Of a stretch of DNA of 64,000 nt, positions 55,201 to 64,000 are shown one piece after another. Source of the stretch: Axinella damicornis (lineage: Eukaryota > Porifera > Demospongiae > Axinellida > Axinellidae); NCBI GenBank assembly GCA_963931865.1, contig OZ007508.1:6531716-6595715 (forward strand), written 5' to 3'. The notes beneath the pieces are model-generated. The model was given only the letters and a program-made list of their open reading frames with translations. It was not told where the DNA came from and made no database searches. The translations under genes and the position numbers were made by a program. Position 1 is the first letter of the stretch, and each line of letters starts with the position of its first letter.

Positions 55201-57895
55201 TTTATGGCAAGTTGAAAACAAGGAATGAGTAGTGGAATCTATAGTCAGTATGTATATGGCATGTGTGGAATGTGCTATACTGCAACCCAAAGAGTAGGAA
55301 TGACTGCTGTCTAGGAACATTTTGAAACATTTGAGTGACTAGTACTAATGAAAACAATGGGGTGTGGTCATCTGTGTTGTGACTTTCTGGCTTAATTTGT
55401 AGTTGATAGGGGTGAATATGGAATGAGCGAAAGTTAAGCCATGCAGAACATGCCGTATAGGTACTGACTAGATTTCCCCCAGACCCTAGAAGGGCGTGCT
55501 TCATACGCCAGCCTACTACCAACAGAAGTTACCTACAGCCTCTTCAATATAATGGCTCTACTATGTTTTGCCTGTCCAACGCTCAAATGCTTCTGCCGCC
55601 CGTGTGTGTATATTGTGGTAATGCATAGGAGTTGCTGTGACTCAAATTACACTCTCACCTGCCTTCTCAGCTCATAGAGCATCTAATCAGTGCATTGAAA
55701 TCATGAAATCTACCTTGTGTAGGTTATTAGTTGGTTATGTGTAAATTGGAGTGGTACCACTCAGTCCTCTTGAGCTAGAGGGCAAATAATCCCACCCACT
55801 GACATCACGTAATACGTATAGCATGTGCGCTAACATAACTGGGCTTAACTAGCTACACTGAAACTACTGTGAGCTGGTAGAGTGTAAGGTATTGAGACTG
55901 GATTGCAAGGAACGCTATATTCGGTTGACTTGAAGATCTGTAGTTGCATTACCGTCTCACCTAACAGCCGAAGATCCCGTGGTCCTCGATCAGGTCCTGG
56001 GATCCCAGGTCCCCAGGTTCCCAGATCCTGGGATCCCCAGGTCCCCAGGTTCCCAGATCCTGGGAACCCCAGGTCCCAGAGTCTCCTGGTCCCGGGTCCC
56101 CAAGTCCCCGGGTCCTTGGTCCACGGATCCCATGGGTCCTCGGGTCCACTGAATATAGTATCCTGGATTGTAGCAGGCAAGCCACATCGTCATTTTCTGC
56201 ATTATTTTCTCTCTTGCAGGTATATAGTCTGCTGCTCCTCATCTTCGTAAGTACTTTTGAGATCATCTTCCAGCCAATCTTTCATGCCATTGTTCTTATA
56301 ATAGATTATACCACATACATATACGTACAAGGAAAGGAAGCATGCACTAAGTCTTAGTAGATGCCATGTACGCACTGCATATCAAAATACGCTTAAGGTT
56401 ACGATGTACTATTCGATTACATTTTTTGCTGGTAACTTTGCTGCTTTATATCTCAGGAACTATAACAGATATTAGTCTGAAACAAGTTCCATTCCAACAT
56501 TACAACACCAAATGAAACTCCTGGAACAGGAAAGTAAAATGCCCCAGGGTATTTGGACCTAGGCAACTAGACTCACTGCTCAAGCACTCTTGCGTCAAAT
56601 TACTGAGAGGCAGACTGGAGCCCAACCCTCAAAAATTCTCTGGCACTACTACGCAGTATTTGCTAGGTCGTGATGAAGAGATATTCGGTGATCTGTGTAT
56701 ATTTTTAGCTATGTGCACAAAAACTTACCGGATCATCCAAGAAGAGCGTGCTCTAGGCATGCATAATCTTGTGATTTCTTTTCATGCCGCCCTGCAAAAT
56801 ACACCAGGCTATCCGTGCAACAAGTCAAAACACGTGAGAAACAATTTCCCTTCGTAAAATTTGACGCATGGTATAAGGCCTCATTAGTCTGTGGTTAATT
56901 GAATTTGTAACACGTTTACATGTACCGCTTCTGCTATGAATAATATTATCTCATTGTTTTATGTAAACAATCTGGCAGCTGCCTCCAACTTGTACATCGT
57001 AACCAGAGGTTACGGTATATTGTTCCTGGTGAAATGGATTGCATGTATATATGAATGAAGTTGCATGTTGTTGTTTTTTCGCAATAAGAGAATGAACAGC
57101 GTACTACGACCTTGAAAGTGCAGAACAAATTTAATGAGCTCACCAAGCTATAACTTCATTTCCAGGTCTATATACCCCATTTTCTATTCTTTGATTTGCA
57201 TTGACAATAATACACAAAAGCATCCGTGTATTATTGTAAATGCAAACCGCAGAACAGAAAACGGCATAGGCCTTGGCAACATACATGATTGTAGATATCT
57301 ATTATCTATGCTGGCAACGGGCTAGTCTAGCTATACATTGTACGTACTACAAATTTGAAACTGCAGACTGCCATGAATGCGAATGGGCTCAACGTAGTCT
57401 ACGTACTACAAACGTGAAACTGCAGATTGAGCCGAGGATGAGCTACAAACTTGAGTCTGCTTGAGCTTTAAATTATTGCAGACCAGAGGCTCAAGCTATT
57501 CTACACCCATCGTGCAGCGCCGCAGTGGTGCTGGAAGCTACTTATACTCAGGTGCCACCCATGCAGCTTTCCACAAGTATGTATGCTCATTGTGTGCCAT
57601 GTGGTCAGGGCCTCCCAGCCTATGATTTCATCAGGCGAGCCCCACAATGCCCCTGCATTCTCCTAGTATAACTGTTGAAATACCTGCAACCATACTTTGG
57701 TTGTGACGCAGTGGGAATGGGCACAAATATCTTGTTCGTGTATGTCCTATGTGGTATGATGTAGGTTCCAGTAATGACCTTCCTTCCTTTCATTTACTGC
57801 AGGCGCTTGTGCTGATTGTTGTAACAGTGGCCCAGAGAGTCCATAAAAAGTGCCAGCTAGCAAAACCTGGAATTCATAAAGTAGCAATGTATTGA
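38563..57895 (+). CDS. Gene B: SLC18B1-like MFS transporter, complete
   Basis: Exons: 38563-38805, 39893-39988, 41415-41488, 42474-42621, 46871-46939, 47415-47502, 49386-49457, 49556-49629, 49971-50069, 52025-52113, 52675-52770, 53525-53596, 54755-54821, 56220-56246, 57803-57895. All phases agree; 468 residues (human SLC18B1 about 456). Expected plasma or vesicle membrane carrier with 12 TM segments; polyamine transport is only inferred from the family. Hallmarks: [11 protein letters not shown] (TM1), [12 protein letters not shown] (TM2), [11 protein letters not shown] (TM4), [10 protein letters not shown] (TM5), GLLTDKL loop, [13 protein letters not shown] (TM11). Exon lengths equal those of gene A except exon 1 (243 against 255), the exon at 49386 (72 against 78) and the last exon. 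The exon at 41415 ends in a GC donor (GGGCAAGT), as in gene A. ATG chosen at 38563 because upstream in-frame codons lack ATG. Introns reach 4.2 kb and carry duplications and foldback elements. Confidence 0.9.
38951..39073. repeat. Inverted repeat in gene B intron 1
   Basis: GGATATTGGTCCGGCAGGAA (38951-38970) and its perfect inverted copy (39054-39073), about 83 bp apart. Probably another small foldback element; no target duplication found. Confidence 0.75.
41027..41113. mobile_element. 87-bp foldback MITE, TAGCCTCG family
   Basis: Almost the whole element is an inverted repeat (left end TAGCCTCGTTCCCAGTCCCA). It is flanked by the 9-bp direct repeat taaatttgg (41018-41026 and 41114-41122). 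It lies in gene B intron 2. Confidence 0.92.
42131..42440. repeat. Poly-G run and CA microsatellite before gene B exon 4
   Basis: A G-run of about 33 (42131-42163) and CA repeats with scattered CG interruptions (42307-42440). The CA tract leads, after a CT run, to the acceptor at 42472-42473. Confidence 0.93.
43118..45189. repeat. Nearly identical 1.05-kb tandem duplication in gene B intron 4
   Basis: Copy 1 (about 43118-44168) and copy 2 (about 44171-45188) start agcatgcagacagaacgtta and end ctaaattctacattatataa. They differ by a few substitutions, a small tacatgtag insertion and the length of a CTTT microsatellite (longer in copy 1). Open frames of 78-87 residues occur in each copy but match no family I know. 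Confidence 0.93.
46430..46823. mobile_element. 394-bp member of the TAGCCTCG foldback family
   Basis: Left end TAGCCTTGTTCACAGGCCCC, inverted right end GGCCTGGGAACGAGGCTA, flanked by the 9-bp direct repeat gggtactga (46421-46429 and 46824-46832). Inside are nested inverted pieces (cagcttttcgtcgcttgcag, shared with the 41027 copy). It ends 47 bp before gene B exon 5. Confidence 0.88.
47215..47330 (+). repeat. tRNA-derived SINE-like sequence
   Basis: Contains an A-box-like GCTCAGTGGTCGTATGC and a B-box-like GGTCGGATTCCATCC at tRNA-like spacing, then cagagttttcctgggggtc. The segment gaaggtcttgggt...cagagtttt matches the sequence at 59255-59372 on the other strand, which supports one SINE family. 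Confidence 0.5.
49197..49212. repeat. Poly-G run in gene B intron
   Basis: About 16 G in a row on the gene B sense strand, 170 bp upstream of the exon at 49386. Confidence 0.9.
51470..51750. repeat. Interspersed repeat shared with 63890-64000
   Basis: The inverted form of about 51640-51745 matches 63897-63990 (motif cagtgaacgacagcgatcac) with few differences. A related diverged piece is at 51470-51560. It lies in gene B between the exons ending at 50069 and starting at 52025. Element class unknown. Confidence 0.75.
52908..53212. mobile_element. 305-bp long-armed foldback element
   Basis: Left end cacaggagaaacgacctgta, right end the imperfect inverse, with similarity of the arms extending over about 105 bp each (agatacgggactggacgggc against gcccgtctagtccgtatctt). 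No target duplication is recognised. It lies in gene B between exons ending at 52770 and starting at 53525. Confidence 0.7.
53693..53799. mobile_element. 107-bp foldback MITE, diverged ends
   Basis: Left end TAGTCTCATTCCCAGACC and inverted right end GGTCTGGGACCAAGACTA (with a small inner change), flanked by the 9-bp direct repeat atgcaggct (53684-53692 and 53800-53808). Confidence 0.87.
54040..54545. repeat. Local duplication in gene B intron 12
   Basis: A segment starting near catacgaacctggcttggca and running to caagggtagttacgccccagta occurs at about 54087-54261 and again at 54295-54546; the second copy holds an extra internal stretch. Confidence 0.85.
54975..55080 (+). repeat. tRNA-like / SINE-like sequence
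   Basis: A-box-like GTGGAGCACTGGAAGAG and B-box-like GGGTTTGAATCTC at tRNA-like spacing. Acceptor stem pairing is not apparent, so this is probably a degraded tRNA-derived SINE rather than a working tRNA gene. Confidence 0.4.
55975..56155. repeat. GGTCCC-rich minisatellite before the 27-nt microexon
   Basis: Repeats built of ccaggtccccaggttcccag and related 10-bp pieces, ending about 65 bp upstream of the microexon at 56220. Confidence 0.88.
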
Positions 57896-57975
57896 CAATT
57901 TTCACTTTGTGTGTGGAGGTGAGACCAGTGAAATTCACATGAAATCTTCCTGATTGCAATTGTTCGTGGGATGGT

Positions 57976-58074
<99 letters not shown>

Positions 58075-59030
58075 GGGGGGGGGGGGGGGGGGATTGAAGG
58101 GGGTGTACGGTAGATATGGTTTGGAGGGAATGTGTGTACATAGCTGTGTGTGCACAGGGTGTACGTATCTATCTATTTAGGGTATGGAGGGAGTGTGCAC
58201 ACAGCACGTGTGTAGACTAGGGGGTTTGGAGGCAATGTGTACAGGGTTTGAAGGAAGTCTGTGTATCATATCAGTACACTCTACTCATTCATGATATCAA
58301 GATTGCATGACTTGTGGCTGAAGTGAAATTTGAAGTGGAACGTAATTTGAAATTCTATACCAAATAGTGAATTGCCTGTAGCTATAGTGTTTCCAGATCT
58401 TTGGGAACAAAAAAGGTATACCGATAATTATGTACACTCCACTCCACCTTTAGCTAAGCTACATTCACGGAATAGGGAAATCTAACATTACTGAATAGTG
58501 AATTGCCTTAGTTATTCAGATCTTTGGGAACAAAACACTGTCAGCTCAGATAGGCAAAGTGCATCAATTCACTCCACTCCACCTGCACATCAAGTTGGAT
58601 TGCAAAATTTCAGGTGGAATGGAATGGGAAAATCTAACCTGTAGAGGTACTGAATCACCTTACAGCGCAGTGGTCACACCATGCAGTGTGACCACTGCAT
58701 ATAAATGCATTTTGTGTGAACATTGTCTGGTTTCCAGGGAACAAAGCTGGCCTGGACTGATGGGAGGGGCTAACCATCCAACGGTGCATTGGGCTCTACC
58801 ATCGTACACATGTGAGTCACACCATGTGATACCAATGGTGTACACTGCAAAGTGCAAACCTATGTTTCGTAGTGTGTGTGACAGAAGGTGTGCTGGAACC
58901 ACCAAAGACGTGTGCACACGTGCAGAGGCTTGCGCTGAGTTGTATTCAACCCACTTTAAAGTGTACTTTAACCACTGCCTTTCTTTGAGTGATATATAGT
59001 GCTAAGTCTAATTATATCCCCAGGAGCGCA

Positions 59031-59085
59031 TTAGCCTCGTACCCAGGCCCTCACACAGAACACGTGTGAGCCTGGGAACGAGGCT
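59031..59085. mobile_element. Foldback MITE, TAGCCTCG family (55 bp) inside a larger hairpin
   Basis: TAGCCTCGTACCCAGGC and inverted GCCTGGGAACGAGGCTA. The outer flanks caggagcgcat (59022-59032) and atgcgctcctg (about 59111-59121) are also inverted, so the element seems nested in another inverted sequence. Confidence 0.8.
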
Positions 59086-59254
59086 AGGAACCTTCCGCTC
59101 GCTACCTCATTATGCGCTCCTGCTATCCCCCAAAGTAACTTTCGTTTTTTGAGATCATGTGACCATGCATTAATTTTCTCTATGCTATTATTATTATAGC
59201 TTCAAGCCTGATGGCACGTATGCAGTGGATAAGTGTGGTATCATCCCGTGTGAA

Positions 59255-59372
59255 GTTGATGTAAGGTTTGGAGAGAGAGAATGAGTCCACAGAAAAATTC
59301 TGGGATTTGAACTCAAGACCTTCCGAATACTAGTCAGACGCTCTTAACACTGAGCCACTGGACCCACGGCAG
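59255..59372 (-). repeat. tRNA-derived SINE-like sequence
   Basis: On the minus strand: GTCCAGTGGCTCAGTGTTAA (A-box region), a pairable anticodon arm with loop CTAGTAT, then GAGTTCAAATCCC (B box) and cagaatttttctgtgg. The 3' acceptor half does not pair with the 5' half, so it is not an intact tRNA. It matches the piece at 47215-47330. Confidence 0.6.
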
Positions 59373-60702
59373 AGAAGCGGAAGCAAGTCTGTGTGCAGCA
59401 GCACATGCTAGAGGACTCATCCGGTTCCAGCTGTCTATCTCTCTCTCACAGTTTGTTGAAAGCATAATTATATTATCCCAAGGCCATCATCCACACCCTG
59501 CATGTCAGAATGGACTCAGTTCACAGGCTGTTATTATGATTGCTGTAAGCTTTATGGGGTTCCAGCAATGTTTGCAGAGATACGTTTGTAGAGTCTACTG
59601 TCATAGGCAGATTTTGCGGAGTTTGGAGATTATATAGCTATAGACAGATTTTTGCGTGTTTGTGGTGTTTGCATAGTTGCTGTACATGTGTGTGCAGTGT
59701 TTGCCGGGTAGGTTTGCCTCATTGTTAACAATGTTAGTTACTAATGAAGGTGCATGGATCGTATCCCTCCAAAACTGCTCACATTGCTTCAATTACGTCC
59801 CTTGACCTTTGTGAGCTGCCCCATATCAACTCCCTTATAGCCTAATAATAATATTATAACAGGCCTAATCTACCATTCCTGAGGCAAGGCTGAAGGTATC
59901 AATATCACCATAAACAAGCTGACTCTCACTCACCCTGCAGCTGGTGTTGTTTCGAAGTAACAGGGAGCGGTGTCCATGGAACAATACATAGTTTCCAAAC
60001 GTGGGTGCTACCAAATTTTAATTTAGTGACAGAAGCCAATCAAGGGAGAACTGCCAAACCTGGAACTCACATTTAGATATGGATCCACACTATTGATGGA
60101 TGGTCATGCACACTTCCGGTAATGTACATCTTTCACGTTAGCGTGCCCGATCATACATGGTGTCCGATGATCACCCACTCAATTGAAGTCCTATAATTAT
60201 GTTGATGGGAAAATTGCATACCTTAATGCTAGCCAAGTACACAGAACAAGTATGCAATGTCATGTCATATTGAGTTTCTGGTATCATACAGTAATCAGCT
60301 TTAATTCCTGAAACACATACTGCTTTATTTCCCAATTGCTGGATGTCTTGGTTGGCCCACCAAAATTCTTGACTACGTGTGTTTGGAGCTCAATATAGCT
60401 ATACAGCCACTGAAAGTGGGCAAGCCATGCACTACGTACATATAGAAGTTCACTGTAAATGTGATTTGCTTTGTTGTTGCACGTGTTATTGCATGGAATG
60501 AGTTCATCTCCATGGAGATCTGAATGCAAGAAGGGTTTAGGTGTCACTGTGACAGGAATTGCAACTGGTGACATGATTTAGCTATACACTAGAACAGGTG
60601 CCTGGTAGACCACTGATAAGTGCTGTACACTCCTTTCCAGACAAATGACTTCATATGACATCGTGAGACTTTCAGCTTCCGTTCTGGCAATTTCCTTTGG
60701 AC

Positions 60703-61266
60703 TACGGCTTAGCTAATTATTCAAATAAAATTGCCTATTATTCAAATTTTTTATTCAAACATTTGGTCCCTATTATTCATGAGACTTCCCCTATTATAAA
60801 AAACTGACGAAAGTAAATGATGTGACTGACAGAACTGAGTGAGTGTTCACAATGTGGTGTGATAAAGTGATCATGTGACCAGTATACATGTGTTGTATGT
60901 GATAGAGGTTGATTAGTCTGTAGGCTTAATATGCTTTACGATTATTGTACTGGAACATCAGAGAGGTCTCGATGTAGTCTTGTGAAGAAGAATTTTGTCT
61001 CTCTCCAAATGAACTTCTCAAAAGCGAAAAGACACGCTCGTATGCTGCTGATGACGGCTGCACAAGAAACACTTGTCGTGCTGCTTTAGCCCACGTTGGC
61101 AAGCCAGCTTGGTGATTCTTCCAAAAAACAAGTGGATCGATCATACGAAGGATCGACATCTTGTGCTGCTGCTTGGAGCTTGGCAGCTGATGAGCCTATT
61201 ATTCAAGTTTTGTAAGAAGCTGCCTATTATTCAGAAAATTATTCCCGAATAATTAGCTCAGCCCTA
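60703..61266 (-). mobile_element. Internally deleted hAT transposon with 8-bp target duplication
   Basis: Terminal inverted repeats TACGGCTTAGCTAATTATTC and, at the right end read inward, TAGGGCTGAGCTAATTATTC. Flanked by the 8-bp direct repeat ctttggac (60695-60702 and 61267-61274), the size typical of hAT elements. Only the end of the transposase remains. Confidence 0.85.
60926..61190 (-). pseudogene. hAT transposase C-terminal fragment
   Basis: About 85 codons ending at a natural stop (TAA). The sequence WKNHQAGLPTWAKAARQVFL followed by VQPSSAAYERVFSLL is the hAT C-terminal dimerisation region. Everything upstream of this domain is missing, so the fragment cannot be a working transposase. 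Confidence 0.85.
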
Positions 61267-61288
61267 CTTTGGACATAGGTTCTGCATG

Positions 61289-61790
61289 AGCATGTTACCC
61301 TACACGTTACTCCTACACATGTTACCCTACACGGTACCCTACACGTTACCCTACACGTGTTACCCTACACGGTACCCTACACGTTACCCTACACGTTACC
61401 CTACACGGTACCCTACACATGTTACCCTACACATGTTACCCTACACGTTACCCTACACGTGTTACCCTACACAATATGTTACTACATGTTACCCTACACA
61501 TGTTACCCTACACCGTTACACATTACGCATATCAGCTGAGCAGCTCACGTGCATACACACATGATAAACACACACACACATACGATGAATGTACGTACGA
61601 TTGTGCAGAAGCTATTGCATTGTAGTCTCGGTACCAGACTATTCGCGCACGGCGGAATAGTCTGGAAGACTGCCCATGCATATTATGTGTGTGTGTGTGT
61701 GTGTGTGTAGCATGAGTGTGTTTATCTGTATGCTTAGCTGATAGCTAATTATGTGTAATGTGTAGGGCAACATGTAAGATTGTGTTGAGA
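61289..61790. repeat. TTACCCTACAC minisatellite and flanking inverted repeat
   Basis: 61289-61515 holds about fifteen units of gttaccctacac with extra cg or atg. Next, 61500-61590 (acattacgcatatcagctgagc ... gataaacacacac) is imperfectly inverted at 61680-61785. The loop holds ccagactattcgcg, also seen at 33727. It resembles telomere repeats only superficially. Confidence 0.8.
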
Positions 61791-61935
61791 GCATTGCAAG
61801 ACAGGGAAATATTGTGTGCATATACGGTGTCGGCAATGTGGAGTAGACATAGCACACTTTTACTGTACTTACAAATATTGATAACTGCATGCAGGTTCGC
61901 ACTTTGCTAATAATGTTGTACAGAATAGAGAATCA

Positions 61936-63333
61936 TTAACACTTGGAGTGGGGAGGCTGAGCATGCATTCTAAGGTGTGCCATATATGCTACATGAACAG
62001 GTATGTATTTAACCTTGAAACCTGGCATTAGACATTTATGGCTAGCCAGCCTGCATGTAGCATCGTGAAATGAGGCATCAAGTACAGCTGAAGTCTTGTG
62101 AACTGATTTCTTATGGCCATTAGTAGTATCTTTCACATATGAACGCAGCACTCTTGTAACATTTCCATCTTCAATGGGTTCATCTTTTAGTCCACACACT
62201 CCAGGGAAGTAATACACCCATGCAAAGCTGCAGGAACCGATGGAATTGCCATAACACCACTTCAGGATGAAGTCCTTCACATTTTTCGTGCCAGGAATCT
62301 GTGGATTAAAGAAGTCGTCTGTATCCAAAGAAAATGCGTAGTCGTATGTACCACGATATCGATAGATACAGTCCAGTTTCCTCAGGACTTCAGACCACAA
62401 ATATACTTCATTTGGATTGTACCAGTCTGTCCACACACTGAACGAAACAAAACCTTCCTTCACTGCTTGTGCCAGGTTTGAATCCATCAGGTGTGCTTTA
62501 AGACCTCCATCTTTTATGAACGTGTCTAGGATGTTCACATGTACGTGGTCAACTCCAATGGTCTTTTGGTAACGGATAAATTCTGGCAGCCAAGTAGCTC
62601 CCTTGTCATGGACCTTTGTACATGTAACAACACTGATGTTGTGTTCCCCTGAAGGTGTTATTCTTGGAGCAGGAACAAACAAGGGCCTTTCAGATTCAAC
62701 CACATATACTGGTGAGTTGTGTGCAGTCTTATACATGACATAAGCTTGATTTCCGTTAACCACAGGCAGATCATAACATTCCACAATAAATTCTTCATAC
62801 GGATATGGATGCTCTGTGTGGCGCCATTCGTGCAGGAGGTAATCCTCTGCAGTGAAGCGAACTTTGAACTCTACGGCATCCTTGTCTCCAACCCCACACC
62901 CAACAATCCATTTATTGTCAAAGATGGTCTTGTTTACCCCAACTAAGAAAACGCTAACATTGGCGTGGCCATTCCTAGCCCTGTTGTCGAAGTACACACG
63001 GTGAACTATCACATCTTTTGAAAAAGGTAGAGAGCGTAAGATCAGAGGATGCACCGTATGCTGTGGAAAGGTATTTTCAGGATTCTTCCTGATATATTGA
63101 TCAGGTGGTTGTAAAGTCTGCCGTGAATGTTGTGGTTGTTGAGCTTGTCGTGAATTGGGTGATTGTTCAGCCTTTTGTGAAGCTGGTGGTTGATCAGCCA
63201 GTTGTGAAGCTGGTGGTTGTTCAGCTCGTGACAAGGGCTGGCAAGATTGATTTTGTTTCAGTAGTACGACCATTATTGCAACAATGGCAGTCACCGATAT
63301 TACTGCAAGCGTAATTCTGAAGTTTGAAGCCAT
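61936..63333 (-). CDS. GT92 family glycosyltransferase, copy 2 (type II membrane protein)
   Basis: 465 residues, one exon, ATG at 63333. Same layout as the copy at 34904-36229: signal anchor (about 9-25, LAVISVTAIVAIMVVLL), stem rich in Q, S and P, GT92 domain with SVVTCTKVHDKGATWLPEF, the metal site DTDDF, KWCYGNS and C-terminal HVAYMAHLRMHA. It is 24 residues longer, all in the N-terminal half and chiefly in the stem, where repeats of the type PPASQxAEQ are more numerous. The catalytic half is about 89% identical to copy 1 by my count. It is inverted relative to copy 1 and faces gene B. Likely a Golgi glycosyltransferase; substrates unknown. Confidence 0.94.
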   Translation of the reverse strand: MASNFRITLAVISVTAIVAIMVVLLKQNQSCQPLSRAEQPPASQLADQPPASQKAEQSPNSRQAQQPQHSRQTLQPPDQYIRKNPENTFPQHTVHPLILRSLPFSKDVIVHRVYFDNRARNGHANVSVFLVGVNKTIFDNKWIVGCGVGDKDAVEFKVRFTAEDYLLHEWRHTEHPYPYEEFIVECYDLPVVNGNQAYVMYKTAHNSPVYVVESERPLFVPAPRITPSGEHNISVVTCTKVHDKGATWLPEFIRYQKTIGVDHVHVNILDTFIKDGGLKAHLMDSNLAQAVKEGFVSFSVWTDWYNPNEVYLWSEVLRKLDCIYRYRGTYDYAFSLDTDDFFNPQIPGTKNVKDFILKWCYGNSIGSCSFAWVYYFPGVCGLKDEPIEDGNVTRVLRSYVKDTTNGHKKSVHKTSAVLDASFHDATCRLASHKCLMPGFKVKYIPVHVAYMAHLRMHAQPPHSKC

Positions 63334-64000
63334 GACCGATGATGTTCTGTTTGTAGGGCAGTTGAAGGAGGAGAGTTTGGAGGCTAGAGAAACAGCTGAA
63401 CAATTGATAGCAGTGCCGCTGGTGGACCACTGATGACTAATATGCTACTGTGACCACTGCAGGGAAAGAGTGATAGCTCAGGGTTACGACTGCAGTAGGT
63501 AGCACAGTTAATGGTCAAGTTCAGTGTAATCATGGCCGAGCGCAAGTGGAGCACTTTCTAAACGATAATACAAGAGAGATATTTATTAGAAATCCATGGC
63601 TGTATTAACAGGCCATTAGCTATTTCCAGTTCACAGTTTCACATGTGCAAGGCATAAACTTATAGCACTAGAAATAGCTTTTAAGTACGTAGGCCTGAGC
63701 GATAGTATCGATAGTATTCACTATCGTGATAGCGTTTTACTATTCACGAATATGATAGTGAATGGGTCCATAGTTCGAATAGTCACGTGGTTACTGCACA
63801 TGCGCAGTATCGCAATTCGTTCCAATTAACGCATATGCCACGTGGCAACCACGCTCAGACGATCGCTAGCAATGGCAAAGACAAGAACTTATTACGGCGC
63901 TCACAACTTCGCCATCATGGTGAATTTTGGCACGTAAGCGTCAGTGAACGACAGCGATCACGGCTGTGTGGTCAGAATCTTTGTGGGACCTTCATAAGAC
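63334..64000. other. Upstream of GT92-2, with interspersed repeat at the right edge
   Basis: The GT92-2 promoter should lie here. 63690-63770 holds short inverted repeats (tcgatagtattcactatcgt, actattcacgaatatgatagtg). 63890-64000 is the repeat also found inverted at 51640-51745, cut by the window edge. Confidence 0.6.

Larger units (their letters stand above)
57896..60694. other. Intergenic downstream of gene B
   Basis: Holds a GT microsatellite followed by poly-G (57979-58092), direct repeats of tagtgaattgcct and tcagatctttgggaacaaaa (about 58366/58496 and 58394/58509), a foldback element (59031-59085) and a SINE-like piece. A short stretch at 60345-60376 resembles the gene B exon at 52025 (ttggttggcccaccaaaatt), perhaps an exon relic. 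A 146-codon open frame at 58559-58999 has no usual start and no family match. Confidence 0.6.

Noticed and set aside
58559..58999. 146-codon cysteine-rich open frame
   Set aside because: It opens with GTG rather than ATG, has no recognisable domain, signal peptide or splice partner. Left as a possible but unsupported gene.
59255..59372. Functional tRNA-Thr (AGT) gene on the minus strand
   Set aside because: The anticodon arm pairs, but the T stem has a mismatch and the acceptor halves do not pair. SINE-like remnant is a better fit.
61289..61515. Internal telomere repeat
   Set aside because: Units are TTACCCTACACG-like with 12-17 bp spacing, not a clean TTAGGG/CCCTAA array.

Overview
Animal nuclear DNA: multi-exon genes with GT-AG introns, dense microsatellites and minisatellites, many small foldback transposons, a hAT remnant and tRNA-derived SINE-like pieces. 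The mix suggests a non-vertebrate animal (a sponge or another early-branching marine metazoan would fit), but I cannot name the species from sequence alone. Five clear protein families are present. Splice models were made by hand; nearly every exon joins its neighbour in a matching phase.

Region 1 (1-17,861) holds the two core parts of the mitochondrial calcium uniporter as a divergent pair. On the minus strand, nine exons encode MICU1, the EF-hand gatekeeper (336-10,077, running off the left edge). On the plus strand, seven exons encode a complete 323-residue MCU pore (11,222-17,861) with the WDIMEP filter. The start codons are about 1.1 kb apart, so a shared promoter is likely. The introns carry a 33-bp VNTR, a 17-copy 120-bp satellite, long GT, CCCT and poly-G tracts and several foldback elements.

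Region 2 (19,483-57,895) holds two tandem plus-strand genes (A and B) for SLC18B1-like major facilitator transporters (family role: vesicular polyamine transport). Their exon lengths match almost exactly, including a GC-AG intron and a 27-nt microexon. Gene B has 15 exons and 468 residues; in gene A I could not find exon 2. Between them lie two intronless genes: a DRE-TIM/HMGL-like enzyme with an EF-hand-like tail (30,902-32,593) and a Golgi-type GT92 glycosyltransferase (34,904-36,229).

Region 3 (57,896-64,000) contains SINE-like sequence, an internally deleted hAT element with its 8-bp target duplication, minisatellites, and a second, inverted GT92 gene (61,936-63,333). The order MFS-GT92 / MFS-GT92(inverted) suggests that a transporter-glycosyltransferase block was duplicated.

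The most striking points are the head-to-head MICU1-MCU arrangement, a foldback transposon family with 9-bp target duplications, the HMGL-like/EF-hand protein, and the VNTR that starts at a MICU1 exon end and repeats splice-donor-like sequence.
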